Source: Diorhabda sublineata (lineage: Eukaryota > Arthropoda > Insecta > Coleoptera > Chrysomelidae). Taken from it: a stretch of 64,000 nt of DNA. The notes under the pieces were generated by a model. That model did no database searches, was not told the origin of the DNA, and was given only the letters and a program-made list of their open reading frames with translations. Both the position numbers and the translations under genes were made by a program. Of this stretch, positions 1 through 11,278 are shown in pieces. The stretch is taken from positions 4,457,312 to 4,521,311 of the forward strand of contig NC_079483.1 in the NCBI RefSeq assembly GCF_026230105.1, in the 5' to 3' direction. Position 1 is the stretch's first letter, and each line of letters starts with the position of its first letter.

Positions 1-1180
1 TCAATCATGTTAAGAGAAAAATTCTTCGAAATTTACGTCGTGATCTGAAAAAAGTGAAAAATTTTCTTTGGTTTTCGATTAAAAATATATAAAGCGACAA
101 TGAAAAAATACGAACTAGACTTACAGAAAAAAATCAAAATCGTATCACACATGGCATTAATTATATAATAAGATTTCTAATTATATCCTTGGGCAAATCG
201 TTTAGAATTCAATGGATATTTGCCAGAAGAATTTCTAATAACTAATTTTAAATACAACTAAGTTCTGTGATAGCACTTTCCCCCTTTGTGTGGCAATGAA
301 AAAATGCTTACAAACTGGGCTATATGAGAGATGACAGACGACTTAATCGTTGTAGTTGAACTCACAGGATTTTTTAAATCATTTCACGTGATTTGAATTC
401 TGTGTGATGAAAAATCGACTTTTCTAACTCTTTAATATTATGATACAGGACGAGATGTGCTTGATTCGTTACATTACGAGGGTTCTTTGATTGTGTATTT
501 GTGTTTTCATAATCAATTTCATTTTTCAACACTATCTTTTTAAATCAATACACTTGGAGAAGGGAGGTAGATTTGAAGAATATGGTGGCTGTTCAACCAG
601 TTCATGAATTTTTGCTATGACGAACAACAAAGTGTGCGAAAGTGCGTTGTCTTGATGATAAAGCATTTTCTTTTCGAATACGGTCGCCATTTTACAATTT
701 CTTCCTCTACTTCATCAAGCAATACTGTGGAATACTCTCCTGATTATGGGGTGGGCACCAACTTTAGACTGGTAGTGTATTCAGGGTGATTGATTAGTAC
801 TTTGAGATATCAATTTGAAACATTGAGGGGTCAAAGCCAAGCCATAATTAGTATATAATCATTGTTTTGCACAGAAAAATTAAAATATCTCAATAACTAA
901 TAATTCGTTTAAAAGAAAAACCGAGAAAATAATGTATTTATATTTTTATTCATCCTGTATCATATTCAAAAAACATTAACGAAGTAAAATAATTTTTTTC
1001 GAATGCTTTGGCCGCAACAAACTTAATTCTTGAATTTCTCTTAGATTATACAGGGTATTGAACATGTTACGATTTTTATGGAAAATTGGTTATAACTTTT
1101 CAAATACCCCGTATAACATATCATAATTCTATAATAAATTTCTTTAATTTCTTATTTCTAAGACCTTTTGATATATTAAT
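1..1180. other. AT-rich sequence without a recognisable gene
   Basis: No coding region is supported. A 61-codon open frame at 604..789 (+) resembles nothing I recognise. A GACTGGTAGTGTA-like string near 767..780 resembles the outer end of Tc1-type elements seen at 4574..4590 and 42617..42635, so an old Tc1 end may lie here. Short CAGGGTATT / ATACCCCGTATA strings at about 1050..1115 look like ends of a small repeat. Confidence 0.4.
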
Positions 1181-1184
1181 GCAT

Positions 1185-1339
1185 CTAAATGTTCTTGATT
1201 TTAGGTTTCTTTTGTTTCAAAATTAGTTTTTCGATAAAGTCTTAAAGAAAAGTCGAAACGTCAAATTTTATCTATCTTTTAAATATTATTAAAAAAACTA
1301 CGTTTGAAACAGAAGAGACCTAAAATCAAAAACATTTAG
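1185..1339. repeat. Small imperfect foldback (MITE-like)
   Basis: About 38 bases at 1185..1224 reappear as the reverse complement at 1302..1339, both containing GATTTTAGGT followed by a GTTTCAAA box. The loop is about 80 bases and AT-rich. The structure is that of a short non-autonomous DNA transposon or foldback. No clear target duplication was found and the superfamily is unknown. Confidence 0.6.
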
Positions 1340-1542
1340 AAACATAATTCTATAATATTGTAATGAGAAAGTCAAGCTGATTCCAAATATGCAATAAAAT
1401 ATAGAGTGTTTCATTTAAAAAAATGTAACTTACGACATAGCATTATGGACCATCCTGTAAGATTGTAAATAGTTTCAAACTGTTAAGATTAATGATGACT
1501 ATAATATCTCAAAGATTAAAAGAGGCACTGAATTTTATCACA

Positions 1543-1610
1543 CTAATCAATCAACCTAGTGTTAGCCAGGAAAGTAGTTGTTTTTTCGTTTGAAGAACGT
1601 TTTCGTAGTG
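1543..1610 (-). repeat. Fragment of the dispersed repeat present in tandem at 53.3 kb
   Basis: The block containing GTTAGCCAGGAAAGTAGTTG matches, in reverse complement, the repeat units at 53290..53970 and the copy at 27280..27320. It is cut at about 1616 by the inverted-repeat element that follows. Confidence 0.65.
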
Positions 1611-1616
1611 GAAATA

Positions 1617-1873
1617 GCGTCGGATTTTGAAGGGGTCTAAGGGGGACTAAAGCCCCGGACCCTGAGTAGGCGGAGGTCTGGCAGGTGCCCTGCAAAATTA
1701 CTAATTTAATTTTTAATTTTAAAAGCAATATTGGACCCGCAGCAAAATTTGCAATTTTTTCCAACAATTATTCTAAAATATTACGTTCAAAAAATTTCGA
1801 GTTGATTTTGATTTCCTTAAGTGGGACCTGGGTCGATTTCAGCCCCAGGCTCGACTACGTCTTAATCCGACGC
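1617..1873. mobile_element. Short element bounded by GCGTCGGATT inverted ends
   Basis: GCGTCGGATT at 1617 and its reverse complement at 1864..1873 bound a 257 bp segment whose subterminal parts are GC-rich (GGGGTCTAAGGGGG, GGACCTGGG) around an AT-rich middle. This resembles the ends of hAT-type non-autonomous elements. No convincing 8 bp duplication is visible, so the superfamily is a guess. Confidence 0.45.
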
Positions 1874-1879
1874 AGAGAG

Positions 1880-2330
1880 GAAATGTGGTAAAATTGAACA
1901 CCAAAGTGTACTAACTCTAATATATTCCGAGCTTTCGATTACTGATGTATTCATAGACTGGAAGTGGCGGTTTTAATTTGTGTTATTTTTTTTTAAAAAC
2001 ATCAAAGGTGTAAAATGTTATACGATTCATAATAAATGCTGGAAATGATCACCTCCAGCCAAAATACTGAAATTTTAGAAAAAAAAAATCAAAACTCAAT
2101 TTTAGTCACCACCTTTCAAGGGTGAGAATAAGGAAATTTTTTTATAGGAAAGATCCATCATAATTTCATACGAGCAATCACTTCCTGAATCTTGTTACAT
2201 GAAGTTAGAAACACTCTGTATATAAATGCTTTTGTTGTGGGAATGTGGTAGATGAAACATCAAAGTGTACTATGTTTAATATATATTCCGATCTTTCGAA
2301 TACTTATGTATTCATCATCGGAGAATTAAT
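1880..2330. repeat. Direct repeat pair
   Basis: About 85 bases around 1881..1965 recur at 2242..2328, both containing CAAAGTGTACTA, ATATTCCGA and TGTATTCAT. The copies are roughly 360 bp apart, in the same orientation, and diverged. The intervening sequence shows no coding signal. Confidence 0.6.
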
Positions 2331-2678
2331 TAATTGAGAATCGTGGTGTCTTGAGTTTATTTAGTTAATTTGTGTTAATTTTCATATGGTGTTGTTATTA
2401 TACATATAAAATTACGATGTAGAATGTAATCTCAATTACTATCTATTTATATTCCAATTTATTTTGCGCGTAATTAAATGGTTATAACATAGAGTCGTTA
2501 AGATTAGTAAAGAAATGATTGTATACGTGAAGGTCATCTATGAGCTCGTATGTACCCGCCCATTATGGGGGAAATAATTCTAATACGAAACAGTATTGGA
2601 CTAACAGCGAATAAAATCGAAATTAATTCTACTTAAAAAAAAATAGAAAAATGAAAAATATTTAGGGTTTGTTTAGTA

Positions 2679-3002
2679 GGTGATTATTTGGAATTGGGGC
2701 TCCAGGCAAAAATCGTTCCAAAAAATTTTTCACGCATTTGGGGTTGTTTCTGAGGGTATAAATAGTAAATTTAAGCTGGGGGAGATACATTATTTCCATT
2801 ATTTTATACATAAAACTTAACCTAACCAGTTTTAAATAATTACCATCTTGGGTAAGTTAGGTTAGGTTATGTTTCATTGATTTATCATATATAAGTTGTA
2901 CCATGTCTTAAATTTACTATTTGTACCCTCAGAAACAACCCTAAATGCGTGAAAAATTTTTTGGACGATTTTTGCCTGGAGTCCCAATTCTAAATAATTA
3001 TT
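2679..3002. mobile_element. 324 bp palindromic MITE with 8-10 bp target duplication
   Basis: Two arms of about 110 bases (from 2679 and ending at 3002) are reverse complements of each other, sharing GATTTTTGCC/GGCAAAAATC, GAAACAACCC/GGGGTTGTTTC and the outer GAATTGGG box. GTTTAGTA lies immediately outside both ends (2671..2678 and 3003..3010), and the match can be extended to TTGTTTAGTA. An 8 bp duplication fits hAT. The centre carries opposed TTAACCTAACC and GGTTAGGTTA motifs. No ORF is present. Confidence 0.8.
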
Positions 3003-3589
3003 GTTTAGTACAATATCTTTGTAATGGCATCTGTATCCAAGATTAAATGTTTTGAAGAAAAACGTGATGTATCAGTTTCCAAAACATATTCTTATAAAAT
3101 TTTAATGTTGCCGGTTGTGTTTAAACTATAAATGTGAAGTCAATAAAAGCTTGTTAAAACTTTAATCTCGCCTTTAATAAAGATAAACTAATGAAGAAGA
3201 CGCTAAAAACTTTATTAATATTGTTTATTACTCATCCGCGTATAATATTATTCGTAACCTATTCAGTTATAATGTTTCTTACAACAAAACTTTTAAGTTT
3301 GTTGTATATACCTCATTTCCCGTTCTAGATGGAACTTTTCTTAGTGTGTCTTTTTTTTTTAATTTCAATTTAATTTTTAACGTCAATATAATTACTTTCA
3401 GTTTATTGTGGGACATTAAAAGCCTATTAAACTAATAGTACCTACTAATACCTGAAATCTGTTTACGGTTATATGCATAAATCGTTGGCATAGGTATACA
3501 GTGTGCGCATAAAATAAAGTTGATAGATACATCTTGGATCTCTTTCAAATTCGTTATATCTACAAGATAAAATTGCTTCAGAAGTAGTT

Positions 3590-4070
3590 GCATCGCCAAA
3601 ATCGTTCAAACGCTCATAAAACTATTACTATAGTGAAGCGGTGTCCGCAAGGCGAAGTCCTATTACATTTTCTGAGATCATTTGTGGATAAAATTCTTAC
3701 TAGACTTAATAGCGCTGGATTCACAGTCCTAGGTTCTGCGGATGATCTGCCAGAACAACACTAGTCCAATTTACAAGGCGAAGAAAGGCAAATATATACG
3801 CGTATCTAGCCTCAATGAATTCAACTGATAATTTCCAATAAAGTAAAATATCTAGGAGTCATCTGTAATAAAACACTTACTTGGAACTTGGCATAGTGGA
3901 AAAAGAGACATTTAGAGGTGCCTACAGGCTAATGCAGAAAGAAAATGTGAAGCCAGGAAATCTAACAGGTCACCAAGTAAAAACTTTCGTTCATATTGCT
4001 AATTGGGTACGATGGAATCTGGACACGTGTCATAAAACACATTAATACAATGTTTGCAACCAATGTCTAA
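3590..4070 (+). pseudogene. Decayed LINE reverse transcriptase fragment
   Basis: From 3642 the frame reads CPQGEVL, then VDKILTRLNSAGF and GSADDL. These are the QG and (Y/F)ADD blocks of a non-LTR reverse transcriptase, with the usual tyrosine replaced by serine. Further on, KVKYLGVICNKTLTW near 3855 matches the conserved KYLG step of Jockey/R1-type elements, and a GAYRLMQ-like string follows. Stops and frame changes break the ORF and there is no 5' part, so this is a dead, 5'-truncated copy. The clade is inferred only from overall feel. Confidence 0.75.
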
Positions 4071-4299
4071 GAAGCTAAGCGAATAAGAATAAATTGATTT
4101 ATTAGAATTTTTTAGCATATTTTCATAATTTTTTGCATACTTTGATTAAAGGATTGGCATATTTATGCGTATATTTTGGGTTTTTTATGCTTACTTATGA
4201 GAATACATAACTGTATCAGATAAAGAGTCTAAGAAACTTCATTTGATAACCAAAAATGACATCACACTGGTGTTTGGTCTTCTAAAAGGTCACTGTTTC

Positions 4300-4592
4300 G
4301 TCAAATATCATCTCAGGACGATAGGCATGGCGTTGATGTCCTGTACGTTTCACTAAAAGGCTTCACTACCTCGAAGGAGTAGTATTTCTTACACCTTGGG
4401 AAGTGTGACACAAAAACCCCAGAAAATAAGCTTCCTTTGGGATTAGTCTAAGTACTTTGTAATCAGAACAATGATATGTAGAGTCTTGTATGAAATATCT
4501 TCTAGGTATAAGTACAAAGTGGATGGAAACCTAAAACGAAATTTAATTAATGGATTATGGGCTGGAAAAAAGATTTTGACTGGTAGTGTACA
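4300..4592 (+). repeat. Possible Tc1-type transposon end
   Basis: TTTTGACTGGTAGTGTA at 4574..4590 closely resembles CTTTTGACCGGTAGTGTA at the end of the Tc1 copy at 42.6 kb. No transposase is recognisable upstream. The 61-codon minus-strand ORF overlapping here has no recognised similarity. Confidence 0.35.
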
Positions 4593-4599
4593 TAACATA

Positions 4600-5870
4600 G
4601 AAAGCGAACAAAAGTGACAAACATTCAATTAACCTTTTTTGCCTTTCGCATAAGGCAAAATGGGAGGGCATGATTGAGGGTAAAACACTTTTGGTAGTAC
4701 TCACAAATAATTATTGTTTTATCATCCTCGGGATTTTTGAAGTTTAAGCTCAGTTTGTTTGTTATAATTGTGGACATTTCATTTTAAAAAAAATTTAAGA
4801 CGCCATTCGGTGAATTTGTAAAAAATGCATATTATGCTCATTCCAAAATCATCAAAATGGACAAAAGCCTTTCATTTGAGGTACAAATGGATTGTGTAGA
4901 ACCGTTAGAGCATCATGATGTTTTTTACTTTTTTCTTCGTGACATTAACAGCCTTAAATGAAAAACAAGTAATTTTGAATCAGTCAAAACTATTTTCATA
5001 AACCAAACAAGACTCCTAGTAGTATTTGCGCGGGTTCGTACATTCAACAGATCTTTCGTAGTTATAATTTCCCAGGAAAATACTTGCCTGTCTCAACCCC
5101 TGTAGATTATTCTAGTAATTTCTCTAATATTCTGGAGCTAATTCCACAAAATGGTTCAGATTTGGTCCTAGAAAATTTGATGCTATTGTTCTGGGTCAAT
5201 TCACAAATTATTCTATGTCTATGTCTTCTATAATAACAGCTTCGTTCCAACTCATCAAAGAACCGTCCTTGGTACGGTGACGATTCTGCGCAATAGAAAT
5301 AACGTGTTCCAACAGGGCAGTGGTAACAATATACAATAGAGAGAAGAATTTTTTAAAATTGCCCCTTTGTCAAATTAAAATAATGATATTAGTAGTAGAT
5401 TTTATACTAAGCCAGCGGGAAAACAAATTGTTTGTAATTAATGATTTTAAATTTATAAAACAGATATTACAAAAAAGGGGCAGAATTCCTTGAAGCTGCT
5501 TAGTAGAAGGATGTAAAGCAAAGTGCCATACCGATGGAGGTAATTTCGTTTATGCCCTTCTATATTCTATGTTTCGAGTATTATCAGTTCAGTTTTTTCG
5601 TTTTTATAATAATCGTACTAATTTTTTTTATTACACTGGTCAACAGTGGTTTTGGTGCCGAAGATTTTGGAGGTGGTTTCTTATGAACTTGATGCCCTAA
5701 ATTCAAATATGCTATTAGTTTTTGCCTATCAGCTCGAATTTTTAAGATATCAACATTTTTGTGAATTATACATTAAACTATTTTAAAAGAAAAACTATGG
5801 TTCAAAGAAACAAATTAAACAAGGAATTTTTATTATATAACTCAGATATTACAGATATTATTTATTATAT
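4600..5870. other. Noncoding AT-rich stretch
   Basis: No ORF or RNA gene is recognised. The segment at 5630..5770 (CACTGGTCAACAGTGG onward) may be the outer flank of the multicopy family copy that follows on the minus strand. Confidence 0.35.
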
Positions 5871-5879
5871 ACAATAGAA

Positions 5880-7127
5880 AACAGAAAAATTCATCATTTA
5901 AACCAATTACTCACTAAACATTTCGGCAACTTCTTTTGCGTGACATTCTTGAATGTATTTTAGAACAATCCCGTTTTAAAGCCCATCATGTGAGTATCCC
6001 ATCTTCCTTGATAGCGATCCTCCATACATTTTATATCTTGATCCTCACTGATGTCACCTAAATTATCAGGAAAACGGTCTAAGTGGTTGTGTAAATAGTG
6101 CACCTTAATGCTCATGTTATACTCAAGTGATCTGAAATTATTCAGCGTCTCATTGACTAATTCAACATAGTTTTCAGCTTTGTGTTTACCCAGAAAATTT
6201 TGGACAACTGGAACAAATGAATTCCAGGCTTTTTGTTCAATCTCAATCATTGAATTTACGAAGTCAGGGTCTTTAATCAGCTGTTTTATTTGTGGGCCAT
6301 CAAATATTCCTGCTTTAATTTTTTCTTTACTCAGCTGAGGCATTTTTTCCCTATATATGCAAAGCATGATCTATTTTTATCAAGAGCCTTTACAAACTGC
6401 TTCATTAGACCCAGCTTGATATGCAGTGGTGGAAAGATGATTTTCTCTCGTGGAACTAAAGGATCATTGATGATATTCTCTTCCCCAACATGTTTTCTCT
6501 CCTAGGCCACTGTTTTCTAATCCAGTGTTGCGTTTTGTCTCTGCTATCCCAGAGGCACAAGAAACTAGGATACTTGGTGTGGCCACTTTGCTGTCCAAGG
6601 AGAAAGTTTATCATTTTTAAGTCCACACAAATCACCCATTGGTGTTCATGATACTTTATTTTTTCCAAAACCAAAGCTGGAAGCCAGTAATTCAGAAGCT
6701 TCTTTCGACAGGTTGAGATCTCTAGTGAGGTCATTTAATTCATCTTGGTTGAAACATTGAGAAATTGATGATATCGTTTCAAAATCACTGTCACCTTCAA
6801 TAATGTCGGAATTCTGATCAGAGAGACAATATGTGTCCTCACAGAGTTCTGGTAACTGGTGAAAAGTTGGAATTGGCACTACTTCTGAGTGAGGGATAGG
6901 GCGTCTTGCAGAGACAAAAAAGTTTTACAGACAATATGTGGTGCCCAGGTTTTATCCTGACCACCGAGCTTAACACCAAAATATCCGAGATAAGTCCTCT
7001 TTACAAAGTCACTAATAGTTTTTCTGTATTCCAGTAACGTGTATTCTCCGCATATGTAGCAAAAAATATCAGGATGATGTACACAGCTTCTTCTACTTGA
7101 ACTCATTCTATTTCTATTCAAGAACAC
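5880..7127 (-). pseudogene. Broken member of a multicopy arthropod gene family of unknown function
   Basis: Read on the minus strand, four pieces lie in order. 7127..6879 begins with a Cys/His-rich N-terminus (CVHHPDIFCYICGEY, then GGQDKTWAPH). 6879..6646 has PIPTFHQLPEL and an acidic stretch. 6734..6456 has EKIKYHEHQW and FLLGQQSGHTKYPSFLCLWD. 6367..5960 has GIFDGPQIKQLIKDPDF and MSIKVHYLHNHLDRFP, then EDRYQGRWDTHMM. From memory of the family, such proteins occur in very many copies in arthropod and cnidarian genomes and are presumed to be transposon-borne; their function is unknown. This copy has frameshifts and internal gaps. The piece after GQDKTWAPH is missing, as is the HQD-type segment before the C-terminus. 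It cannot make a full protein. Confidence 0.75.
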
Positions 7128-7409
7128 AAATACAGCAATTTACATTATCAATCTACGTTTTAGATTTACTTTTCAACAACTCGTTACTAAAGAGAAATTT
7201 CATACGACGCTAACTTCTATCTATCTGCACCGCGGGAATTCACAAACTAACCTCAACTCTTAACTTCAGTTGAAGTTTTGAAGGTCACTTCAGATACTGG
7301 ACAGCTCCACCTATCGGATTTCTATGGAACTAACTGGATGACACTAATAAGTAGGATTAAATCCCACTTGTTAACAGCTTGTCAACCAATCTATTTAATA
7401 TCTCATATT

Positions 7410-7522
7410 GTTAGTCTTCTTTTTGTAATAAATGAATTAAAATAATAATTATTTTTTAAAATAATAAATTATTTCATAAATATTATTATTTTAAATTCAA
7501 TTTGTTACAAAAGAAGACTGAT
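7410..7522. repeat. 113 bp AT-rich hairpin (MITE-like)
   Basis: TTAGTCTTCTTTTTGTAATA at 7411 is the reverse complement, with a few mismatches, of the sequence ending AAAAGAAGACTGA at 7521, and the arms continue through ATTAAAATAATAATTA. There is no ORF. Confidence 0.65.
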
Positions 7523-7854
7523 TATAAGGAAAATATACAAGAATCTATCCCTGTATAAATTTTTAAACAGTCATACTTGAAAGTATTAAATGAAAAAAAG
7601 CATTGATAGATAAGTGAATTTATCTAAAAATCTAGAGCTGATACAGAAAAACTGCTTTCATATTTAGATTCAGCAATAAAATTATAGTTAAAATCAGCTC
7701 AAAAATACTAGGCACCCAAAAAAAGGTTTTTTTTTTCGTAGGCCTGTGCTATTTTCCATCTCGATTATAATCATTTGGCAAATGTGCAAAAAGTAGAGGA
7801 TCTGTAAGTGTAATTTTAACGTTTTTCGTATTTATTTACAATCCTTCAATTAGT

Positions 7855-8235
7855 GGGGTGAATTAATAAACACTGTCTCGTACGTCTTAATTTATTTACA
7901 CACTATGCAATACACTTAACTTATAATAATTTACTTATAAATATCACTAAGAAAATTTTTGTGATTACTTTCCCTAATTCGTTCTTTTCACTACGACCAT
8001 TTATTAAAAACCAACTAACTGCACTACGTTGACTTCTTTATATACCACAAATAGAATTCGAGAACAAAAGAAAGACAAGAAATAAATAAATAGACTTTTT
8101 TGGAAATTATTTCAAAAAAATTCTGTAATAAACCGCCTTCTATAATAAAAAGTTCATCAAAGGCGCTGCACGAATTCGCCGGAATATAAAATTCCATTAT
8201 TGGTGGACAGGGCCGGCCTAAGGGCCTATTTCGCA
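7855..8235 (-). repeat. LTR-like dispersed repeat, copy A
   Basis: The minus-strand sequence matches 38010..38445 and 50610..51110. Shared blocks are an AATTCGGCGAATTC-like box, TAGAAGGCGGTTTATTACAG, TTCTAGAACTTTG-like pyrimidine tracts, a TATATAAA-like box, TCAGTTTTAAATAAATAGTC, and an end with ACAGTGTTTATTAATTCACC. A TATA box followed by an initiator and an AATAAA is the arrangement of a solo LTR. No gag or pol lies beside any of the copies. The 86-codon ORF at 8024..8284 lies wholly within it and is not a gene. Confidence 0.6.
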
Positions 8236-8285
8236 TGCTTATACGTAAAATAATGTATGCAAACGCAACTCCCGACATTTGCAAA

Positions 8286-8640
8286 TGACCTGCAAAGAAT
8301 GTACTTTCGGAAATTGTTGAATCGCAATGTAAAGGGCATTTAACTATAAAAGATGTAAATTTAATTAGCTACAACATTAATAGAAATAGCTCAAAGATAA
8401 CCGTAAATTTCATAAATCCAAAATACGTAAACGGAATTCACAATTTAATAAATAATACAGATGTTTCAAAAACTGTCCGAGGAGAATATTTTTTATTGGA
8501 CAATTATTCAACTAATAACATTTATATTTGGAACTGAAATAAATTTAAATTGCTTAAAAAACTTAGCAACATTTTACATGGATGGTACTTTTATATATTG
8601 TCCAGTTGATCAACATACATGGCGTTCACAATGAACAATA
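8286..8640 (+). pseudogene. MULE (Mutator-like) transposase remnant
   Basis: From about 8300 the frame reads ESQCKGHLTIKDVNLISY, which resembles the Cys-containing zinc-finger module in front of MULE transposases. At 8565..8600 the frame reads LATFYMDGTFIYCP, matching the MULE catalytic start xFxxDGTF with its first aspartate. A frameshift follows, after which traces of the TIHG/LPNK part can be guessed. The rest of the catalytic domain is absent. Confidence 0.5.
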
Positions 8641-8691
8641 TATTTCGTTGATTTTTCGTCTTTCACCGAATAAACTTTCAATAACGCACTT

Positions 8692-9164
8692 TTAACACGT
8701 TCTGTGGGATGCGAGGTCAATTGACCTTGATCCAATTGATCTTTGCACTAGTGCTGAGCCTGTAAAAGGTAAACTTTCAAAAATGCTCCGATCCTTTTTA
8801 GCTTTGGGTTTTATCAAAGGGTCGAAACTAATATGATATATTTTACAAACTTCAATCTCTCAAAATCCGATAAAAAATAACCTCGGGCCACACTGAGGTT
8901 TAAAATTCGAGTTGTAAAGGGGCAAAAATAATGAGTCACTCGCTCCCCTCTCTTTTTTGTAGCGACGTTGTCGCGATATTCTCACGTGATCTGAAGTTGG
9001 TTGACTTATCGCTCAAAAATCCATCCTCCAGTGAGAGTGAATCAAGCCCTGATAACAGTAGTGGAGATGAATTTGAATTTCAGTTTGATGAGTCGTTAAG
9101 TTCAGACGACGAGGTTGATTTAGTTTATGTTGATCAGAAGATTTCCATTTTATGGTATTCCTGA
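8692..9164 (+). other. Unassigned acidic ORF behind a TTAA-flanked repeat-like end
   Basis: An ORF of 77 codons begins at 8931. Its middle is rich in Ser, Asp and Glu (for example SSSESESSPDNSSGDEFEF). Acidic N-termini like this are common in piggyBac-type transposases, and TTAACACGTT at 8692 would suit a piggyBac end, but no DDD catalytic block follows. Its sequence runs into a noncoding repeat at about 9200. The assignment is weak. Confidence 0.25.
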
Positions 9165-9269
9165 AAATGTTAGGAGAACTTTTGAAATTTTCAAGCTGCT
9201 CGTAGATAATGAAATTATAGATATGATAATAATCAACACAAATGAATAGCCAAGTAACTAAAAAAATTG

Positions 9270-9860
9270 AATTGTAACGCGAATATCTCAAAAACTAAGA
9301 GCAATTCGAAAAAACTGTCCAAAAAAAAATGTTGGGCACAAAATTTTCTACAAAAAAGATTTTCAGTCATTTTTTCGTTGGGGCCACTATTTCTGAGTAA
9401 TTCTCCCTCAACGACGAAAGTTGTAGCATCCGTACACATCGAAACTGCTTATAACTCTTGGAAAACTACTTCGTTTTCAAAAAATCAAAATGCATCATGA
9501 TCGTTGAGATCTCTGTTTTCTAATATGGTAAGCTAGCATAGTTTTCGAAAATCAAATATTTTTGAGTGTTCAAACCCATTTTATAATTTAAATTTTGAGA
9601 TTAGGAACAAATACCTGGGATACTTTTTTGTAGAAAATTTTGTGCTATATATTTTTTGCCCCAGCACTTTTTTTCGAATTCCTCATAGTTTTCGAGTTAT
9701 TCCCGATATTTTTAAGTATATAAACGCATTTTAAGGTGAAAATTTTGAGGTTAGGAACAAATACCTGGCATACTTTTTTGTAGCGAATTTTGTATTCTAC
9801 ATTTTATGATACGTCAGTTTTTTCGAATTTCTCATAGTTTTCGAGTTATTCACGTTTCAA
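9270..9860. repeat. Noncoding repeat with two 150 bp direct units and an inverted unit
   Basis: TTAGGAACAAATACCTGG begins at 9601 and again at 9751, each followed by TACTTTTTTGTAG, an AATTTTGT box, a TTTTTTCGAATT box and CTCATAGTTTTCGAG, giving a 150 bp period. The stretch 9282..9360 (AAACTAAGAGCAATTCG, GGCACAAAATTTTCTAC) is the same unit in reverse complement. It therefore has both direct and inverted copies. No ORF is supported; the open frames crossing it are chance. Confidence 0.7.
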
Positions 9861-9869
9861 AATTTTTTT

Positions 9870-10260
9870 TCCAGTTTCATTCCTAAAATTTCGAAAATCC
9901 GTGCCCGTAATTTTTGTTAAGAGCTGCTAGACTTATTCAGTGTCCCAAAACCTCCCAGAATCTAGAAAATCAAAATCGCCCAATTTATTTTAACGTTTTA
10001 GCTCAAAATCCCCTAATTTGCCTGTACTATCAATTAGAATTAAAACTAAAAGAGCAAGACAGGCAGAAACAATTTTAGAAAAACAAATTAACAAGTTAAA
10101 TGAAATTAAAATGAATTTTTGATACAAGTCCCTTACAGATACAAAATGTAATAAATTTGATTGTTTTTTTATGTGTTTAGAATTTAAAATATTTTTTACT
10201 GAAATAAACTGTAAATTTATATTTTATTTTTGTTTTTCCATTCATAATTAAAATCTCGGG
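9870..10260 (+). other. AT-rich tail with a short lysine-rich frame
   Basis: At about 10030..10122 a frame reads RIKTKRARQAETILEKQ and stops. It could be the end of some transposon protein, but I do not recognise it. The remainder is AT-rich and featureless. Confidence 0.25.
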
Positions 10261-10269
10261 CTGCATAAT

Positions 10270-10385
10270 CTTCCGTCACGAGTTGTCTAATCTTCATGAC
10301 AACCTCGATCAGGAGTTGTAACAGAAGTTAAAATTTTATGGCGGGTATTAAAATAACGAGTTGGCGCACGCTCTTTTCAAAATAT
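10270..10385 (+). repeat. Fragment of dispersed repeat (copy of 39.2 kb family)
   Basis: AGTTGTCTAATCTTCATG, TAACAGAAGTT and GAGTTGGCGCACGC match 39172..39250 in the same order and orientation. Noncoding. Confidence 0.6.
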
Positions 10386-10489
10386 TCCCCCTTTATTATT
10401 TCCACACATCAATCAGAACGCCTGACTAAACCTTCTATGCCACTATAAAAATATGATACATCTGAAGAGTCAAAATTTTCGTACATTAA

Positions 10490-10640
10490 TTTCATCACTC
10501 TTAAATCTTCAGCTTTACAAACAAAAAATAGTCGCACGTGGCTAGATCAGGGATATATGGTGTGTCTGCCACATTCGTGTACAGTAGTCTTGGAAAGCGA
10601 AACAGTGTGGACTAGAGGATTGTTATGATTGAAATGTGAT
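10490..10640 (-). pseudogene. Tc1/mariner-superfamily transposase scrap
   Basis: The minus strand around 10560..10500 reads YPDLATCDYFLFVKLK, which is the conserved segment round the last catalytic aspartate of mariner-type transposases (family form: P.YSPDLAP.D.FLF). Only this piece survives with confidence. Confidence 0.6.
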
Positions 10641-11059
10641 TTTTCCCATAGACAATTTTATCTCTAATACAAATTACATACATTATCTTGATGTAACAAA
10701 TTTTCGTGTTGATCTAGAGCAAGTTTAAATGAAATTTTGTATAGGAAAAATCACATCATACTGAATACACTGTTTACACCACCACTACACCAACACTCAG
10801 AATTACACTGTATGACGCGAGTTTCGATCACCAAGTTACCGTCTTCAGAGACTGAAGCTAAACTGAAGTCTATGAAGACGATAACTGGAATGAGTGATCG
10901 TTCGAGCTCTAAAAATGGATGGAAGCAGCAAGTTGAAACTTTGTGTGAACTTGTCGAGACTTGTGACTGACGCATGCATGAAGATTTTAGCGTACGCACT
11001 CTATTTACTATAACTGACTACGTACAATAAATGACAAAATGGGCTGTTACGGTACTGGT

Positions 11060-11278
11060 TCTACTATTTATAGAGAGGGGCTGGTGGAGACAAAAACTGG
11101 ACGTAATTTATCTTTCTAATTAAAGTTAACTTGTGCCGATACCGAAGTGAGTGATTGCGTTGGTTTAACAAATTCAGTTCAAGTTCGAAACCGAAGCTGG
11201 TAGAATCGTTGATGTTGTAGTTGGTGTCGTTGTTGTCAAGCGGTTTTTTTCACGTGTTTCTTTTTATATTTGAAAAAG
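11060..11278 (+). promoter_or_regulatory. Putative promoter and 5' UTR of hexokinase first exon A
   Basis: A TATTTATAG box lies at 11065..11073, and a TCAGT arthropod-type initiator at 11174. These are about 100 bases apart, so they probably do not act together. The leader up to 11278 has a minimal upstream ATG (ATGTTGTAG, about 11210) followed at once by a stop. These are sequence matches only; no transcript start is shown. Confidence 0.35.

Noticed and set aside
9267..9500. 77- and 68-codon ORFs on both strands
   Set aside because: They lie in a noncoding direct/inverted repeat and follow its composition.
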